The notes: generated by a model not told the origin, from the sequence alone. A stretch of DNA of 64,000 nt from Pseudomonas sp. GD03944 (GCF_029839275.1 NZ_JAOCAH010000005.1:62001-126000); one strand, 5' to 3'; positions 8,937-18,129 are shown, counted from the first letter of the stretch. Numbers and translations are program-made.

Positions 8937-10367
8937 TTATCGCTGCACCTGGGCCAGGTCGTCCCGCGACCAGCCGCCGCCCAGGGCACGGAACAGGTCG
9001 GCCAGGGCGACCTGGCGGTCGGTGCTGATCTGGATCAGCGTGGCCTGGTCGTTGAAGTTGCTGCGCTGGGCGTCCAGGTAACGCAGGTGGTCGTCTACCC
9101 CGCCTTCGTAGCGCGCCTTGGCCAGAGCCATGGCCGCGTCACTGGAGTTGGCAAGCGCCAGCCGCGCCGCTTCTTCGCGGCGCAGGGTGTCGGTGGCGGC
9201 CAGGGCATCGGCGACTTCGCGGAAGGCGCCCTGGATGGTGCCCTCATAGGAGGCGATGGCCGCGTCCTTGCGCACTTCGGCCAGGTCCAGGTTGGCGCGG
9301 TTGCGGCCGCCCGCGAAGATCGGCAGCGACAGCGTCGGCGCAAAGCTCCACGAACGCGAACCGCCGTCGAACAGGCCGGACAGCTCCGAGCTGGAGCTGC
9401 CCACCGAACCGGTCAGCGACACCCGCGGGAAGAACGCCGCCCGGGCCGCGCCGATGTCGGCGTTGCGCGCCCTGAGACGGTGCTCACTGGCGAGGATGTC
9501 CGGGCGTCGCTCGATCAGCGCCGACGGCGTGCCCGGGGCGATGTCCTGCAGCACCAGCAGCGTGTCCCGCGGCTTGGCCGGCAGGTACTGCTGGGCATCG
9601 GCGGTGCCGATCAGCAGCACCAGGGCGTTCTCCGCCTGGCGCAGCTGGCGTTCAGTGCTTTCGCGCTCGGCCTTGGCCTGCTCGGCCAGGCCCAGGGCCT
9701 CCTGGTAATCCAGGGCGGTGGCGGTGCCGACCTCGCGGCGGCGGACGATCAGCTCCAGCGAGTCCTGGCGGGTCTCCAGGGTCTGCTCCACCAGCGCCAG
9801 GCGCCGCAGCGCGCCGTCGCGGGTCAGGTAGGCCTGGATCACCTCGGCGATCAGGCTGATCTGCGTCGCACGGGTTGCCTCGGCGGTGGCCAGGTAAGTT
9901 TCCAGCGCCGACTCGGACAGGTTGCGCACCCGGCCGAACAGGTCCAGCTCGTATTCGGTCAGGCCAAGGCCGACCTGGTAGGTGCTGACCACCTCCGAAC
10001 GGCCAGTGTTGGACAGGTCCGCCGGCAGGCGCTGGCGATTGCCATTGGCCGTGGCGTTCAGCGACGGCAGGCGGTCGGCACGCTGCACCCGGTACTGGGC
10101 GCGGGCGGCTTCGATGTCCAGCAGCGCCTGGCGCAGGTTGCGGTTGTTGTCCAGCGAGGCCTGCACCACGCGGCGCAGCTCGGGGTCGACGATGAAGGTC
10201 TGCCAGTCCAGGGCATCGGCTGCCGTGCTGGAGGTGGCTTCGACCGGTGCATTCCAGGCGTTGGCCACCGGCGCCTCGGGGCGCTGGTAGCTGGGCGCCA
10301 GGGAGCAGCCGGCCAGGGTCACGGCCAGCGCCAGCAGCGCGGGCCGCACGATCAGGGAAGACGGCAT
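8937..10367 (-). CDS. oprJ: RND efflux outer-membrane factor, OprJ-type
   Basis: A 476-residue TolC/OprM-family outer-membrane channel lipoprotein. The signal peptide ends in the lipobox LAGCS at residues 19-23. Two outer-membrane-efflux repeats follow, with the characteristic AARAQYRVQRADRLPSLNA and ERRPDILASEHRLRARNADI. Many segments match my memory of P. aeruginosa OprJ more than OprM or OprN (YELDLFGRV, FDGGSRSW). I start at MPSS because its ATG overlaps the mexD stop by one base (TGATG). It works with MexC and MexD as the exit duct. Confidence 0.9.
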   Translation of the reverse strand: MPSSLIVRPALLALAVTLAGCSLAPSYQRPEAPVANAWNAPVEATSSTAADALDWQTFIVDPELRRVVQASLDNNRNLRQALLDIEAARAQYRVQRADRLPSLNATANGNRQRLPADLSNTGRSEVVSTYQVGLGLTEYELDLFGRVRNLSESALETYLATAEATRATQISLIAEVIQAYLTRDGALRRLALVEQTLETRQDSLELIVRRREVGTATALDYQEALGLAEQAKAERESTERQLRQAENALVLLIGTADAQQYLPAKPRDTLLVLQDIAPGTPSALIERRPDILASEHRLRARNADIGAARAAFFPRVSLTGSVGSSSSELSGLFDGGSRSWSFAPTLSLPIFAGGRNRANLDLAEVRKDAAIASYEGTIQGAFREVADALAATDTLRREEAARLALANSSDAAMALAKARYEGGVDDHLRYLDAQRSNFNDQATLIQISTDRQVALADLFRALGGGWSRDDLAQVQR

Positions 10368-13300
10368 CAGGCGTGCTCCTCGGTCCGAACGGCCGGGCCG
10401 TCGGGTGATGGGGACGAAGCGGGTTTGCTGCGCAGCAGCGACAGCACCCAGACGAAGAACAGCGGCACGAAGATCACCCCGAGCAGCGTGGCGCTGAGCA
10501 TGCCGCCGATCACCCCGGTGCCGATGGCGCGCTGGCTGGCAGCCCCCGCCCCGGTGGCGATCACCAGCGGCACCACGCCGAGAATGAAGGCCATGGAGGT
10601 CATGATGATCGGGCGGAAACGCAGGCGCGCGGCCTCGATGGCGGCATCGCGCAGCGAGTGCCCCTGCTCCCACAGGTCCTTGGCGAACTCGACGATGAGG
10701 ATCGCGTTCTTCGCCGCCAGGCCGATGATGGTGATCAGGCCGACCTTGAAGTACACGTCGTTCGGCAGCCCCACCGCGGTCACCGCCAGCACGGCGCCCA
10801 GGGCACCCACCGGCACGATCAGCATCACCGCGAGCGGAATCGCCCAGCTCTCGTACAGCGCCACCAGCAGCAGGAACACCACCACGAAGGCCAGGGCGAA
10901 CAGCATGCTCGCCTGACCGCTGGCCACCTGTTCCTGATAGGACAGGCCGGTCCACTCGTAGCCGATGCCTTCCGGCAGCTCGGCGGCAATACGCTCCAGC
11001 TCGGCCATGGCCTGGCCGGTACTCACGCCCGGCGCCGCGTCACCGGAAATACGGATCGACGGGTAGCCGTTGTAACGGGCGATCTGCACCGGACCCTCTT
11101 CCCAGCTGGTGGTGACGAAGGCGCTCAGCGGCACCAGGTCGCCGGAGACGTTGGGCACGTGCAGGCGCAGCACGCTTTCCGGGGTCATCCGTTCGCCCTG
11201 CTCAGCCTGCACCACCACGCGTTGCTGGCGGCCGGCGTTGGCGAAGTCGTTGATCACCGACGAACCGAAGGCGGTGGACAGCGCACTGCTGATCGACTCG
11301 AAGCTCACGCCCAGGGCGCGGGCCTTTTCCCGGTCGATGGCCAGGCGCAACTGCGGCGCTTCGGCCAGGCCTTCCATCATCCCGTAGAGGAACAGCGGGT
11401 TACCGTTGACCTTGCCCAGCACTTCGTCGCGGGCGGCCAGCAGGGCCTCGCGACCCAGGTTGGCGCGGTCCTGCAGGCGCAGGGCGAAACCACCGGAGTT
11501 GCCCAGGCCTTCGATTGGTGGCGGCGGCACCGCCATCATCGCGCCGTCGTCGAGGTTGGCGAAGCGCTGGTTGACCGCCGCGGCCTCGGCCTCGGCCGAT
11601 TGCTCGTCACTGCGCTCGGACCAGTCCTTGAGCAGCGGGAAGGCAATGGCCGCGTTCTCGCCCATGCCGGAGAAGCTGAAGCCCAGCACCAGGAACGAGG
11701 TGGCCACGGCGTCGCGGGACATCAGGAATTCTTCCAGTTCCTCGCCGGTGGCCGACGTGCGCTCGCGGGTGGCCCCCGGTGGCAGTTGGATGTCGACGAT
11801 CATGTAGCCCTGGTCTTCCACCGGCACGAAGGATTCCGGCAGGCGCAGGTAGAAGAAGCCCATCAGGATCACGATGCCCAGGTAGATGAACATGAAGCGC
11901 CCGGCACGCGGCACCAGCACCTTGTTGAGCTTGGTGTAACGGCCGGTCAGCGCCGTGAAGCGGCGGTTGAACCAGCCGAAGAACCCGGTCTTCTCGTGGT
12001 GCCCTTCGGGAATCGGCTTGAGAATCGTGGCGCACAGCGCCGGGGTGAAGGTCAGCGCCAGGAACCCGGAGAACAGGATCGACACCGCCAGCGACAGCGA
12101 GAACTGCTGGTAGATCACGCCCACCGAGCCAGCCATGAACGCCAGCGGCAGGAACACCGCCGACAGCACCAGGGTGATGCCGATGATCGCGCCCGACACC
12201 TGCCCCATCGCCTTGATGGTCGCGGGCACCGGCGCCAGGCCCTCCTCGGCCATGATCCGTTCGACGTTCTCCACCACCACGATGGCGTCGTCCACCAGGA
12301 TGCCGATGGCCAGCACCATGCCGAACATGGTCATCATGTTCACCGAGAAGCCCAGCAGGTACATGAAGGTCAGCGTACCGGCCAGGCACACCGGCACCAC
12401 GATCGACGGGATCAGGGTGTAGCGCACGTTCTGCAGGAACAGGAACATCACCAGGAACACCAGCACCATGGCTTCGACCAGGGTGTAGATCACCTTGTCG
12501 ATGGCCACGTCGACGAAGCGCGAGGTGTCGTACGGCACCGAGTACTCGACGTTGTCCGGGAAATTCACCGACAGCTCGTCCAGGCGCTGCTTGACCGCCT
12601 CGGCGGTGCGGATGGCGTTGGCCCCCGGCGACAGCTGCACGGCCGCAGCCACGGCCGGCTTGCCGTCCTGGCGCGAACCGAAGTTGTAGTCCTGGCTGCC
12701 CACCTCGATGCGCGCCACGTCGCCCAGGGTCAGGCGCGAGCCGTCTTCATTGGCGCGCAGCACGATGGCAGCGAACTCTTCCGGGTTGTCCAGGGTGCCC
12801 TTGACCGTCAGGGTGGCGGTCAGCTCCTGCTCGCTGGCCCCCGGCGTGCTGCCGAAGGCACCGGCAGGCACCTGCACGTTCTGCGAACGGATGGCGTTGT
12901 TCACGTCATCGATCGACAGGCCGTAGCCCACCAGCTTCTGCGGGTCGATCCACACGCGCATGGCGGCTTCGGCGGCGAAGAACTGCAGCTTGCCGACGCC
13001 GGGTACGCGGCGGATCTCGTTGTTGATGTTGCGCGCGGCGTAATCGGCCAGGGCCGTGGTGTTGTCGTGCTTGCCACCGTCCTTGTAGATCAGCGCGTAC
13101 ACCAGCAGGAAGCCCGCAGTGGCCTGCTCGGTCTGGATACCCAGGTTGAGCACCGCCTGCGGCATGCGCGCCTCGGCCTTCTTCAGGCGGTTCTGCACGT
13201 CGACCTGGGCCAGTTCCGGGTCGGTGCCCGGCTGGAAGGTCACGGTGATCTCGGCAATGCCGTTGGCGTTGCTGGTGGACTCGAAGTACAGCAGGTTCTT

Positions 13301-13516
13301 CGCGCCGTTGAGTTCTTCCTCGATCACGCTGGTGACCGAGTCGGTCAGCACCTTGGCCGAAGCACCCGGGTAAGTGGCGGTAATAGTGACCTGGGGCGGC
13401 GCCACGTTTGGGTACTGCGCCACCGGCAGGAACGGGATGGCCAGCAAACCGGCCATCGAGATGAACAGCGCGACCACCCACGCGAAGTTGGGCCGCCTGA
13501 TGAAAAACAGGGACAT
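10367..13516 (-). CDS. mexD: RND efflux inner-membrane transporter, MexD-type
   Basis: A 1049-residue proton-driven hydrophobe/amphiphile efflux pump, full length. The N-terminus MSLFFIRRPNFAWVVALFIS and GMVLAIGILVDDAIVVVENVER (TM4, with the proton-relay aspartates) fit the HAE-1 family. GFSVNMMTMFGMVLAIGILV and the overall text are closest to remembered P. aeruginosa MexD. It lies 20 bases after mexC and overlaps oprJ. The expected substrates are amphiphilic and cationic compounds and some antibiotics; this is family knowledge, not shown here. Confidence 0.93.
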   Translation of the reverse strand: MSLFFIRRPNFAWVVALFISMAGLLAIPFLPVAQYPNVAPPQVTITATYPGASAKVLTDSVTSVIEEELNGAKNLLYFESTSNANGIAEITVTFQPGTDPELAQVDVQNRLKKAEARMPQAVLNLGIQTEQATAGFLLVYALIYKDGGKHDNTTALADYAARNINNEIRRVPGVGKLQFFAAEAAMRVWIDPQKLVGYGLSIDDVNNAIRSQNVQVPAGAFGSTPGASEQELTATLTVKGTLDNPEEFAAIVLRANEDGSRLTLGDVARIEVGSQDYNFGSRQDGKPAVAAAVQLSPGANAIRTAEAVKQRLDELSVNFPDNVEYSVPYDTSRFVDVAIDKVIYTLVEAMVLVFLVMFLFLQNVRYTLIPSIVVPVCLAGTLTFMYLLGFSVNMMTMFGMVLAIGILVDDAIVVVENVERIMAEEGLAPVPATIKAMGQVSGAIIGITLVLSAVFLPLAFMAGSVGVIYQQFSLSLAVSILFSGFLALTFTPALCATILKPIPEGHHEKTGFFGWFNRRFTALTGRYTKLNKVLVPRAGRFMFIYLGIVILMGFFYLRLPESFVPVEDQGYMIVDIQLPPGATRERTSATGEELEEFLMSRDAVATSFLVLGFSFSGMGENAAIAFPLLKDWSERSDEQSAEAEAAAVNQRFANLDDGAMMAVPPPPIEGLGNSGGFALRLQDRANLGREALLAARDEVLGKVNGNPLFLYGMMEGLAEAPQLRLAIDREKARALGVSFESISSALSTAFGSSVINDFANAGRQQRVVVQAEQGERMTPESVLRLHVPNVSGDLVPLSAFVTTSWEEGPVQIARYNGYPSIRISGDAAPGVSTGQAMAELERIAAELPEGIGYEWTGLSYQEQVASGQASMLFALAFVVVFLLLVALYESWAIPLAVMLIVPVGALGAVLAVTAVGLPNDVYFKVGLITIIGLAAKNAILIVEFAKDLWEQGHSLRDAAIEAARLRFRPIIMTSMAFILGVVPLVIATGAGAASQRAIGTGVIGGMLSATLLGVIFVPLFFVWVLSLLRSKPASSPSPDGPAVRTEEHA

Positions 13517-13536
13517 GTCGTTTCCTCGAAAGCCGC

Positions 13537-14703
13537 TTACTGCGCCTGGGTTTGCGGGGTAGATTGCGCGACGGACTCAGGCTGGCGCGGCACCACCGTG
13601 TCGCCCGGGTTGACCGCCGCCAGCGAGCTGACGATGACCTGGTCCCCGGCCTTCAGGCCTTCAGTGATCTGCCAGCGCGAGCCGTCCATTGCGCCGGTCT
13701 TCACCGTGCGGGCCTCGACCACGTTCTCGGCGCCGAGCACCAGCACCTGGGCCTGGCCATCGGTGGTGCGTTTCACCGCGCGCTGCGGCACCAGGATGGC
13801 GTCCTGGTCAGTGCCCAGCGGCGTGCTGACCCGCACGTACATGCCCGGCAGCAACACCCCTTGCGGGTTGTCGAAGCGGCCACGCAGGGCGATCTGCCCG
13901 GTGCTGCGGTCCACCGCCACATCAGTGAACAGCAGGGTGCCGCGGCTCTCGATATCGGTGCCATCGACCCGCAGCGACAGCGGCTCTTCACCGACGCCGC
14001 CCATGCGCCCTTCGGCGATCGCCGCGCGCAGACGCAGGGCATCGGCGGCTGGCTGGGTGAAGTCGGCGTACACCGGGTCCAGTTGCTGGATACGCGCCAG
14101 CAGCGTGGTCTCGCCCTGCCCCACCAGGGCCCCTTCGGTCACCTGGGCACGGCCGATACGCCCGGCGATGGGCGCGCGCACCGTGGCGTAGCCGAGGTCC
14201 AGGCGCGCGGTTTCCACGTTGGCCTGGGCCGAACGCTTGTCCGCCTGGGCGCTCTGCAACGCGGCGCGGGCCGTGTCGAAATCCTGCTGGCTGACCGCAT
14301 CGATCTTCACCAGCGGCTCGTAGCGCTTGACCGTCGCCTGGGCCTGGAACAGCTGCGCCTCGGCCCGGGCCAGTTCGCCCTGAGCGCGAGACAGCGCGGC
14401 CTTGAACGGCGCCGGGTCGATCTGGAACAGCACCTCGCCGGCCTTCACGTCGGCGCCTTCCTCGAACTTGCGGCTGAGCACGATGCCCGCCACCCGCGCG
14501 CGCACCTCGGCCACGCGAACCGGCTCGATGCGCCCGGGCAATTCGGCGGTCACGGTAAAGGGCTCGGTCTTGATCGTCAGGGTGTCCACTTCGCGTGGCG
14601 GCGGCGCGCCATATCCCTGTTCCTCGGCGCCACAACCGGCAAGAACCACTGCGGCCAGCACAGGGATAACCGACAACATACGCCACTCACGCAAGGTACT
14701 CAT
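13537..14703 (-). CDS. mexC: RND efflux periplasmic adaptor lipoprotein, MexC-type
   Basis: A 388-residue membrane-fusion protein with a lipoprotein signal (LAAVVLAGCG, Cys near residue 24). The biotinyl-lipoyl-like RIEPVRVAEVRARVAGIV is followed by an alpha-hairpin (about residues 95-160) and beta-barrel segments. The text LFQIDPAPFKAALSRA and YEPLVKI.AVSQQDFDTA closely resembles remembered MexC. A GGGTGA precedes the ATG at 14703. It is the first gene of the mexCD-oprJ operon, divergent from nfxB. Confidence 0.92.
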   Translation of the reverse strand: MSTLREWRMLSVIPVLAAVVLAGCGAEEQGYGAPPPREVDTLTIKTEPFTVTAELPGRIEPVRVAEVRARVAGIVLSRKFEEGADVKAGEVLFQIDPAPFKAALSRAQGELARAEAQLFQAQATVKRYEPLVKIDAVSQQDFDTARAALQSAQADKRSAQANVETARLDLGYATVRAPIAGRIGRAQVTEGALVGQGETTLLARIQQLDPVYADFTQPAADALRLRAAIAEGRMGGVGEEPLSLRVDGTDIESRGTLLFTDVAVDRSTGQIALRGRFDNPQGVLLPGMYVRVSTPLGTDQDAILVPQRAVKRTTDGQAQVLVLGAENVVEARTVKTGAMDGSRWQITEGLKAGDQVIVSSLAAVNPGDTVVPRQPESVAQSTPQTQAQ

Positions 14704-14765
14704 GATTCACCCGGGCATTGCCCATAGTTTTTCGAAGGCGCACATGATCCTTGCAAATATGCAAA

Positions 14766-14783
14766 TGAGTCAATATTGACTCA
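14766..14783. promoter_or_regulatory. 18-bp perfect palindrome between mexC and nfxB (likely operator)
   Basis: TGAGTCAATATTGACTCA is a perfect inverted repeat. It embeds a TTGACT on each strand, which could be the -35 hexamers of the two divergent promoters. A repressor bound here, most likely NfxB, would block both. The -10 hexamers are weak and not certain. Confidence 0.65.
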
Positions 14784-14839
14784 CATGACACATTTGTGGA
14801 CAAATTTACGCATTCCCTTTCGGAAACTAGGCTTTTTCT

Positions 14840-14860
14840 GCAAAATGCGCGGCGTTTTGC
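14840..14860. promoter_or_regulatory. imperfect inverted repeat before nfxB
   Basis: GCAAAATGC-GCG-GCGTTTTGC is an inverted repeat with 8 of 9 positions paired. It lies 25 bases before the nfxB start, a position suited to autoregulation or a leader hairpin. Confidence 0.4.
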
Positions 14861-14885
14861 CCACTGCCCCGATGAGACCCGTCAC

Positions 14886-15446
14886 ATGGACCTACCTGCC
14901 TCCGAGGAAAAACTGCTCAAGGCCCTGGCTGTCGCCATCGTCGACAAACCCCGGGGGACCTTCAAGGAGATCGCCCAGGCCGCCGGCGTGAGCAAGGCGA
15001 CCCTGAACCGCTATTGCGGTACGCGGGACAACCTCATCGAAATGCTGCTCAACCACAGCTCCATCGTGTTGAACCGGCTGATCGCCGAAGCCGACCTGGA
15101 ACACGCCCCGCCCCTGGTGGCCCTGCACAGCCTGATCGACAACCACCTCGCCCATCGCGAACTGCTGACCTTCATCGCCTTCGAGTGGAGCCCGGACAGC
15201 CTCGACGAGTGCACCAGCGGCGGCCGCTGGCAACCCTACTCCGACGCCCTGGACAACTTCTTCCTGCGCGGGCAGCGCGAAGGCGTGTTCCGCATCGACA
15301 TCGGCGCCACGGTGATGACCGAACTCTTCGCCTCGACCCTGTTCGGCATGGTCGACGCCGAACGCCGCGGCCGCGTGGCCCGCGCCGGCATGGCCACCCT
15401 GCTGGAAAGCTTCTTCCTGCGCGGGGCGTCCTGCGCACCGGCCTGA
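14886..15446 (+). CDS. nfxB: TetR-like repressor of the efflux operon, NfxB-type
   Basis: A 186-residue regulator with an N-terminal helix-turn-helix (TFKEIAQAAGVSKATLNRYCG, about residues 23-43). It resembles P. aeruginosa NfxB along its length, for example LLKALAVAIVDKPR, LAHRELLTFIAFEW and FFLRGQREGVFRIDI. I chose the ATG at 14886 over an upstream start at 14796 because it gives the NfxB length and N-terminus and leaves the palindromes upstream. Loss of NfxB in P. aeruginosa derepresses mexCD-oprJ. Confidence 0.9.
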   Translation: MDLPASEEKLLKALAVAIVDKPRGTFKEIAQAAGVSKATLNRYCGTRDNLIEMLLNHSSIVLNRLIAEADLEHAPPLVALHSLIDNHLAHRELLTFIAFEWSPDSLDECTSGGRWQPYSDALDNFFLRGQREGVFRIDIGATVMTELFASTLFGMVDAERRGRVARAGMATLLESFFLRGASCAPA

Positions 15447-15530
15447 CGGGCGTGCCGCCAAGGCACGATCTTCACAGGCTCTGCGTAAAAGGCGTTCCGT
15501 CTTCAGCGGTCCGCCCAGCTCACCGCTGGC

Positions 15531-15667
15531 AACGCGGAGCGTCGCGGGAGTGGGCTACCACGCGGAGCGTGGGAGCCATCCTGCGGTTTCAAGCACGCCC
15601 ACCTGCTCCAGCTTTTGATCGTTCCCACGCTCCGCGTGGGAACGCATCCCGGGACGCTCCGCGTCCC
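15531..15667. repeat. CACGCGGAGCGTGGGAGCC repeat, copy 1
   Basis: Compound repeat made of ACGCGGAGCGTCGCGGGAG, CACGCGGAGCGTGGGAGCC, then GATCGTTCCCACGCTCCGCG and GGGACGCTCCGCGTCCC. The two halves are inverted relative to each other. Related copies are at 17214-17340, 18011-18061, 21841-21884 and 53121-53246. Confidence 0.85.
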
Positions 15668-15685
15668 TTCCACGGTCGCCAGCCC

Positions 15686-16768
15686 TTACGCCGCCTTCAC
15701 CGCCGCCAGAAACTTGATCAGCTCGGCATTAACCCGCTCGGCGGCTTCGTGCTGGACCCAGTGCCCGATGTTTTCCAGGCGAACCTGGCCGACCAGGCCG
15801 GGTTGTACGCGGCGCAGCTCTTCGAGGGTCGGGGTGGTGGGGTGGAAGAATTGGCAGAGGCCGTCGGCGGCGCCCCAGATGTACAGGGAGGGCTGGGTGA
15901 TGACGGCGTTCTTGAAGGCGGGCGTCAGGTCGAAGGTGGCCGGTAGCGCGCGGTAGTAGTTGAGCCCGCCGCGGAAGCCGGTCTTCTCGAAGGTGCGGAT
16001 GGTGTGGGCCACGTAGTCCGGATCTGCCCAGCTTGGCACGGTCACGGGGGCTGGGCGCAGCATGTTCAGGTCGGGGTCGGCGGGGTTCCAGCGTGCTTCC
16101 GGTGGCGGGCTGGCCGAGAGCCAATAGAGCACGCTCGGAATGGTTTTGCTGGCGTCGGCGAAGCGCGCTTCGGCGTCCGGCTTCATCATGTCGAAGGCGT
16201 AGTAGCGCTCCCCCAGGCCCTGCTTGCGCAGTTCGTCCCAGTAGTTGATGTCCACCCGCGGCGCGTAGGGAATGCTGATGCTGACCAGTGCCCGGAAGCG
16301 GTCGGGCCGCGTGAGCATGGCCCGCTGTGCGTGGTCTGCACCCCAGTCGTGGCCGACCAGCACAGCGGACTGGATATTGAGCGCATCGAGCACGCCCACC
16401 AGGTCGCCGACGATGTGGTGGGAGGTGTAGAGCGTGGGGTCGGCCGGGGCGTAGCTGCCGCCGTAACCGCGCATGTCCAGGGCGATGGCGCGGTAGCCGG
16501 CCTCGGCCAGCGCTCGCATTTGCTGGCGCCAGGTCTCGGCGGTATCCGGGAAGCCATGGCAGAACAGCACCGCCGGCCCCCGCCCCTGCTCGATCACATG
16601 GAAGGATTCGCCGTTGACCTGAACCCGCAGGCGCCGCAGGGGGAACGGCTCCGCCGCCATCAGCGGCGACACGCCCAGGCCAAGGCCCAGCACGGCCGAT
16701 GCGGCCAGCAGGTTACGGCGGGTGATGGGAAATTCGGTCTGCGCGGTTGCGTCTGGGCACTTCTGCAT
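15686..16768 (-). CDS. exported alpha/beta hydrolase, epoxide-hydrolase-like
   Basis: A 360-residue protein with an N-terminal twin-arginine-like signal (ITRRNLLAASAVLGLGLG). The alpha/beta-hydrolase fold shows the oxyanion motif CHGFPDTAETW, the nucleophile elbow VGHDWGA with Asp, and the C-terminal His in ENIGHWVQHE. The Asp nucleophile and the two lid tyrosines suggest an epoxide hydrolase or related hydrolase. I start at 16768 because a GGAGAG lies five bases upstream; an ATG ten codons earlier has no good site. The substrate is unknown. Confidence 0.8.
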   Translation of the reverse strand: MQKCPDATAQTEFPITRRNLLAASAVLGLGLGVSPLMAAEPFPLRRLRVQVNGESFHVIEQGRGPAVLFCHGFPDTAETWRQQMRALAEAGYRAIALDMRGYGGSYAPADPTLYTSHHIVGDLVGVLDALNIQSAVLVGHDWGADHAQRAMLTRPDRFRALVSISIPYAPRVDINYWDELRKQGLGERYYAFDMMKPDAEARFADASKTIPSVLYWLSASPPPEARWNPADPDLNMLRPAPVTVPSWADPDYVAHTIRTFEKTGFRGGLNYYRALPATFDLTPAFKNAVITQPSLYIWGAADGLCQFFHPTTPTLEELRRVQPGLVGQVRLENIGHWVQHEAAERVNAELIKFLAAVKAA

Positions 16769-17031
16769 GCGGCCTCTCCAGGGGGTCGGGTTCATCACCG
16801 CCCCTGCTCCACCGAACCACGGCCGTTTGCCGATGCGGTTACCGAGGGGACCTGGTTAGAGAGTCGTGTGCTTTGCGCGAAGTTCAGACAGCTTCTGCCG
16901 GGCTGGGGTGGCCGCCTCCAGCCTGCATGAAACCTTGCGTTGACGGTGGCCGCCGACGGGATTCATGGAACGGGGCGCCGCACCGCTGGGTCCGATATAG
17001 CGTCTCTCTCGACTTTCATGCGAGGCGCGTC

Positions 17032-17193
17032 ATGAGCACCAACAAGCAGCCAACCCCCAAGGGCACGAACCCGGCGCAAGAGCCTACAACCCACGAGCCG
17101 CCGGCGAAGAACGAGCGCCCGGACAAACGCATCCAGGGCGAACAACCCCGCAGCCGCTCGAATGAGGGTGACCCGGAGAATCCGCCGGATTGA
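17032..17193 (+). CDS. small hydrophilic protein, 53 residues
   Basis: The ATG at 17032 has a GAGG seven bases upstream. The product is rich in Pro, Asn, Lys, Glu and Arg, with no hydrophobic stretch, so it is probably disordered (PTPKGTNPAQEPTTHEPPAKNE). It ends just before a repeat. I recognise no family. It stands alone between convergently placed neighbours and may be a small stress-type protein, but nothing in the sequence fixes a role. Confidence 0.5.
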   Translation: MSTNKQPTPKGTNPAQEPTTHEPPAKNERPDKRIQGEQPRSRSNEGDPENPPD

Positions 17194-17213
17194 TAGCTGC
17201 CAGCCTTACTGCT

Positions 17214-17340
17214 GGCGACGCAGAGCGTCGCGGGAGTGGGCTATCACGCGGAGCGTGGGAGCCATCAGCGTGAGGGTGTGCAGGCCCTGATCGTTCCCAC
17301 GCTCCGCGTGGGCATGCATCCCGGGACGCTCCGCGTCCCT
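17214..17340. repeat. CACGCGGAGCGTGGGAGCC repeat, copy 2
   Basis: Same arrangement as 15531-15667: GACGCAGAGCGTCGCGGGAG and CACGCGGAGCGTGGGAGCC on one side, GATCGTTCCCACGCTCCGCG and GGGACGCTCCGCGTCCC on the other. It is followed by a GGAGCGGCTGGGCAGC REP-related stretch. Confidence 0.85.
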
Positions 17341-17420
17341 TGCAGGAGCGGCTGGGCAGCATTCCGATTGCTCGCGAGCTGTTCGTTTCGGCGATAGATT
17401 ACGGCGCGCCACACACCGTC

Positions 17421-17446
17421 GAGCTCGAGGCCAAGGCCTCTCCTAC
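17421..17446. repeat. REP half (GGCCTTGGCC type)
   Basis: GAGCTCGAGGCCAAGGCC followed by TCTCCTAC. It is the same REP variant seen at 18130, 35015, 35968 and 53291. It lies just past the stop codon of the lipoprotein gene. Confidence 0.75.
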
Positions 17447-17464
17447 GGGGTGGTCTCTGGGTAC

Positions 17465-17908
17465 TTATCGGTAGTAAATCGTGCCGCCTTCGATGAAGAG
17501 CTGGCGCTCGGCCTGGATCGCCGTCAGGCAGGAATGCTGGTTCGCTTCGCCCCAGCCTTCGTTTTTCTCGCGGCACCGTTCGAGTTTGTCCCGCAGGGCG
17601 TATTTGTGCTGCTTGTACCAGGCGACGGTTCGCTGGTCGCCCGGCGTCTGCTCGGCCGCTGCACGGTCCCGCGCCTTCAGCGCCTCGATCCTGATCGTCG
17701 TGGCCTTCAGCTGGGCGGCCTTGGCATTGACGCAGGCCTGCTCGGAAATGTGAGCGGGTTTGTGGTGGCAGGTATACAGGGCCTTCGACAGCGACGTGGG
17801 GTTGGCGACGTACCAGTCCACATCGGGGCTGGGACCGTCCTCGCAGCCCGCGAGCAGGAGCATGGCCAGACCGAGCATCGATACCGGCAACAGGCGATTC
17901 ATCGGCAT
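17465..17908 (-). CDS. EexN-like lipoprotein
   Basis: A 147-residue lipoprotein: signal MPMNRLLPVSMLGLAMLLLAGC with the lipobox at LLAGC. The mature start DWYVANPTSLSKALYTCHHK, followed by ACVNAKAAQ, fits the EexN pattern (xxYYxxNP...C...CxNA) of conjugative entry-exclusion lipoproteins. The C-terminal half (KYALRDKLERCREKNEG) is longer than I expect of plasmid EexN. GAGG lies five bases before the ATG. No conjugation gene is near, so it is a chromosomal family member of unknown role. Confidence 0.65.
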   Translation of the reverse strand: MPMNRLLPVSMLGLAMLLLAGCEDGPSPDVDWYVANPTSLSKALYTCHHKPAHISEQACVNAKAAQLKATTIRIEALKARDRAAAEQTPGDQRTVAWYKQHKYALRDKLERCREKNEGWGEANQHSCLTAIQAERQLFIEGGTIYYR

Positions 17909-18010
17909 GGCGGCCTCGTAAATCGGGGCACTGTACCTGTTTGAACGGCGCGATGCGCGGCGGCCGGTCACGATTGCGGCTGCAAGCTGGCGACGCTGAG
18001 CCCCCGCTGC

Positions 18011-18061
18011 TGATCGTTCCCACGCTCTGCGTGGGAACGCATCCGGGACGCTCCGCGTCCC
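18011..18061. repeat. GTTCCCACGCTCTGCGTGGG repeat, half copy
   Basis: Only the right half of the compound repeat is present: GATCGTTCCCACGCTCTGCG, then GGGACGCTCCGCGTCC. It lies in the gap between the lipoprotein promoter region and the TonB receptor 3' end, with a REP half at 18130-18155. Confidence 0.8.
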
Positions 18062-18129
18062 TGCAACCGCGGCTGGGCGGCATTCCGATTTTCGCTTCGC
18101 CGACAGATTACCGCGTGCCACAGACCGCT

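Noticed and set aside
10658..14191. A 1177-codon open frame on the plus strand across mexD and mexC.
   Set aside because: It is antisense to clear RND genes, very rich in His, Gln, Arg and Gly, with no domain and no ribosome site. High GC produces such shadows.
17465..17908. An integrated conjugative element, suggested by the EexN-like lipoprotein.
   Set aside because: No integrase, relaxase, type IV secretion gene or attachment repeat is present nearby.
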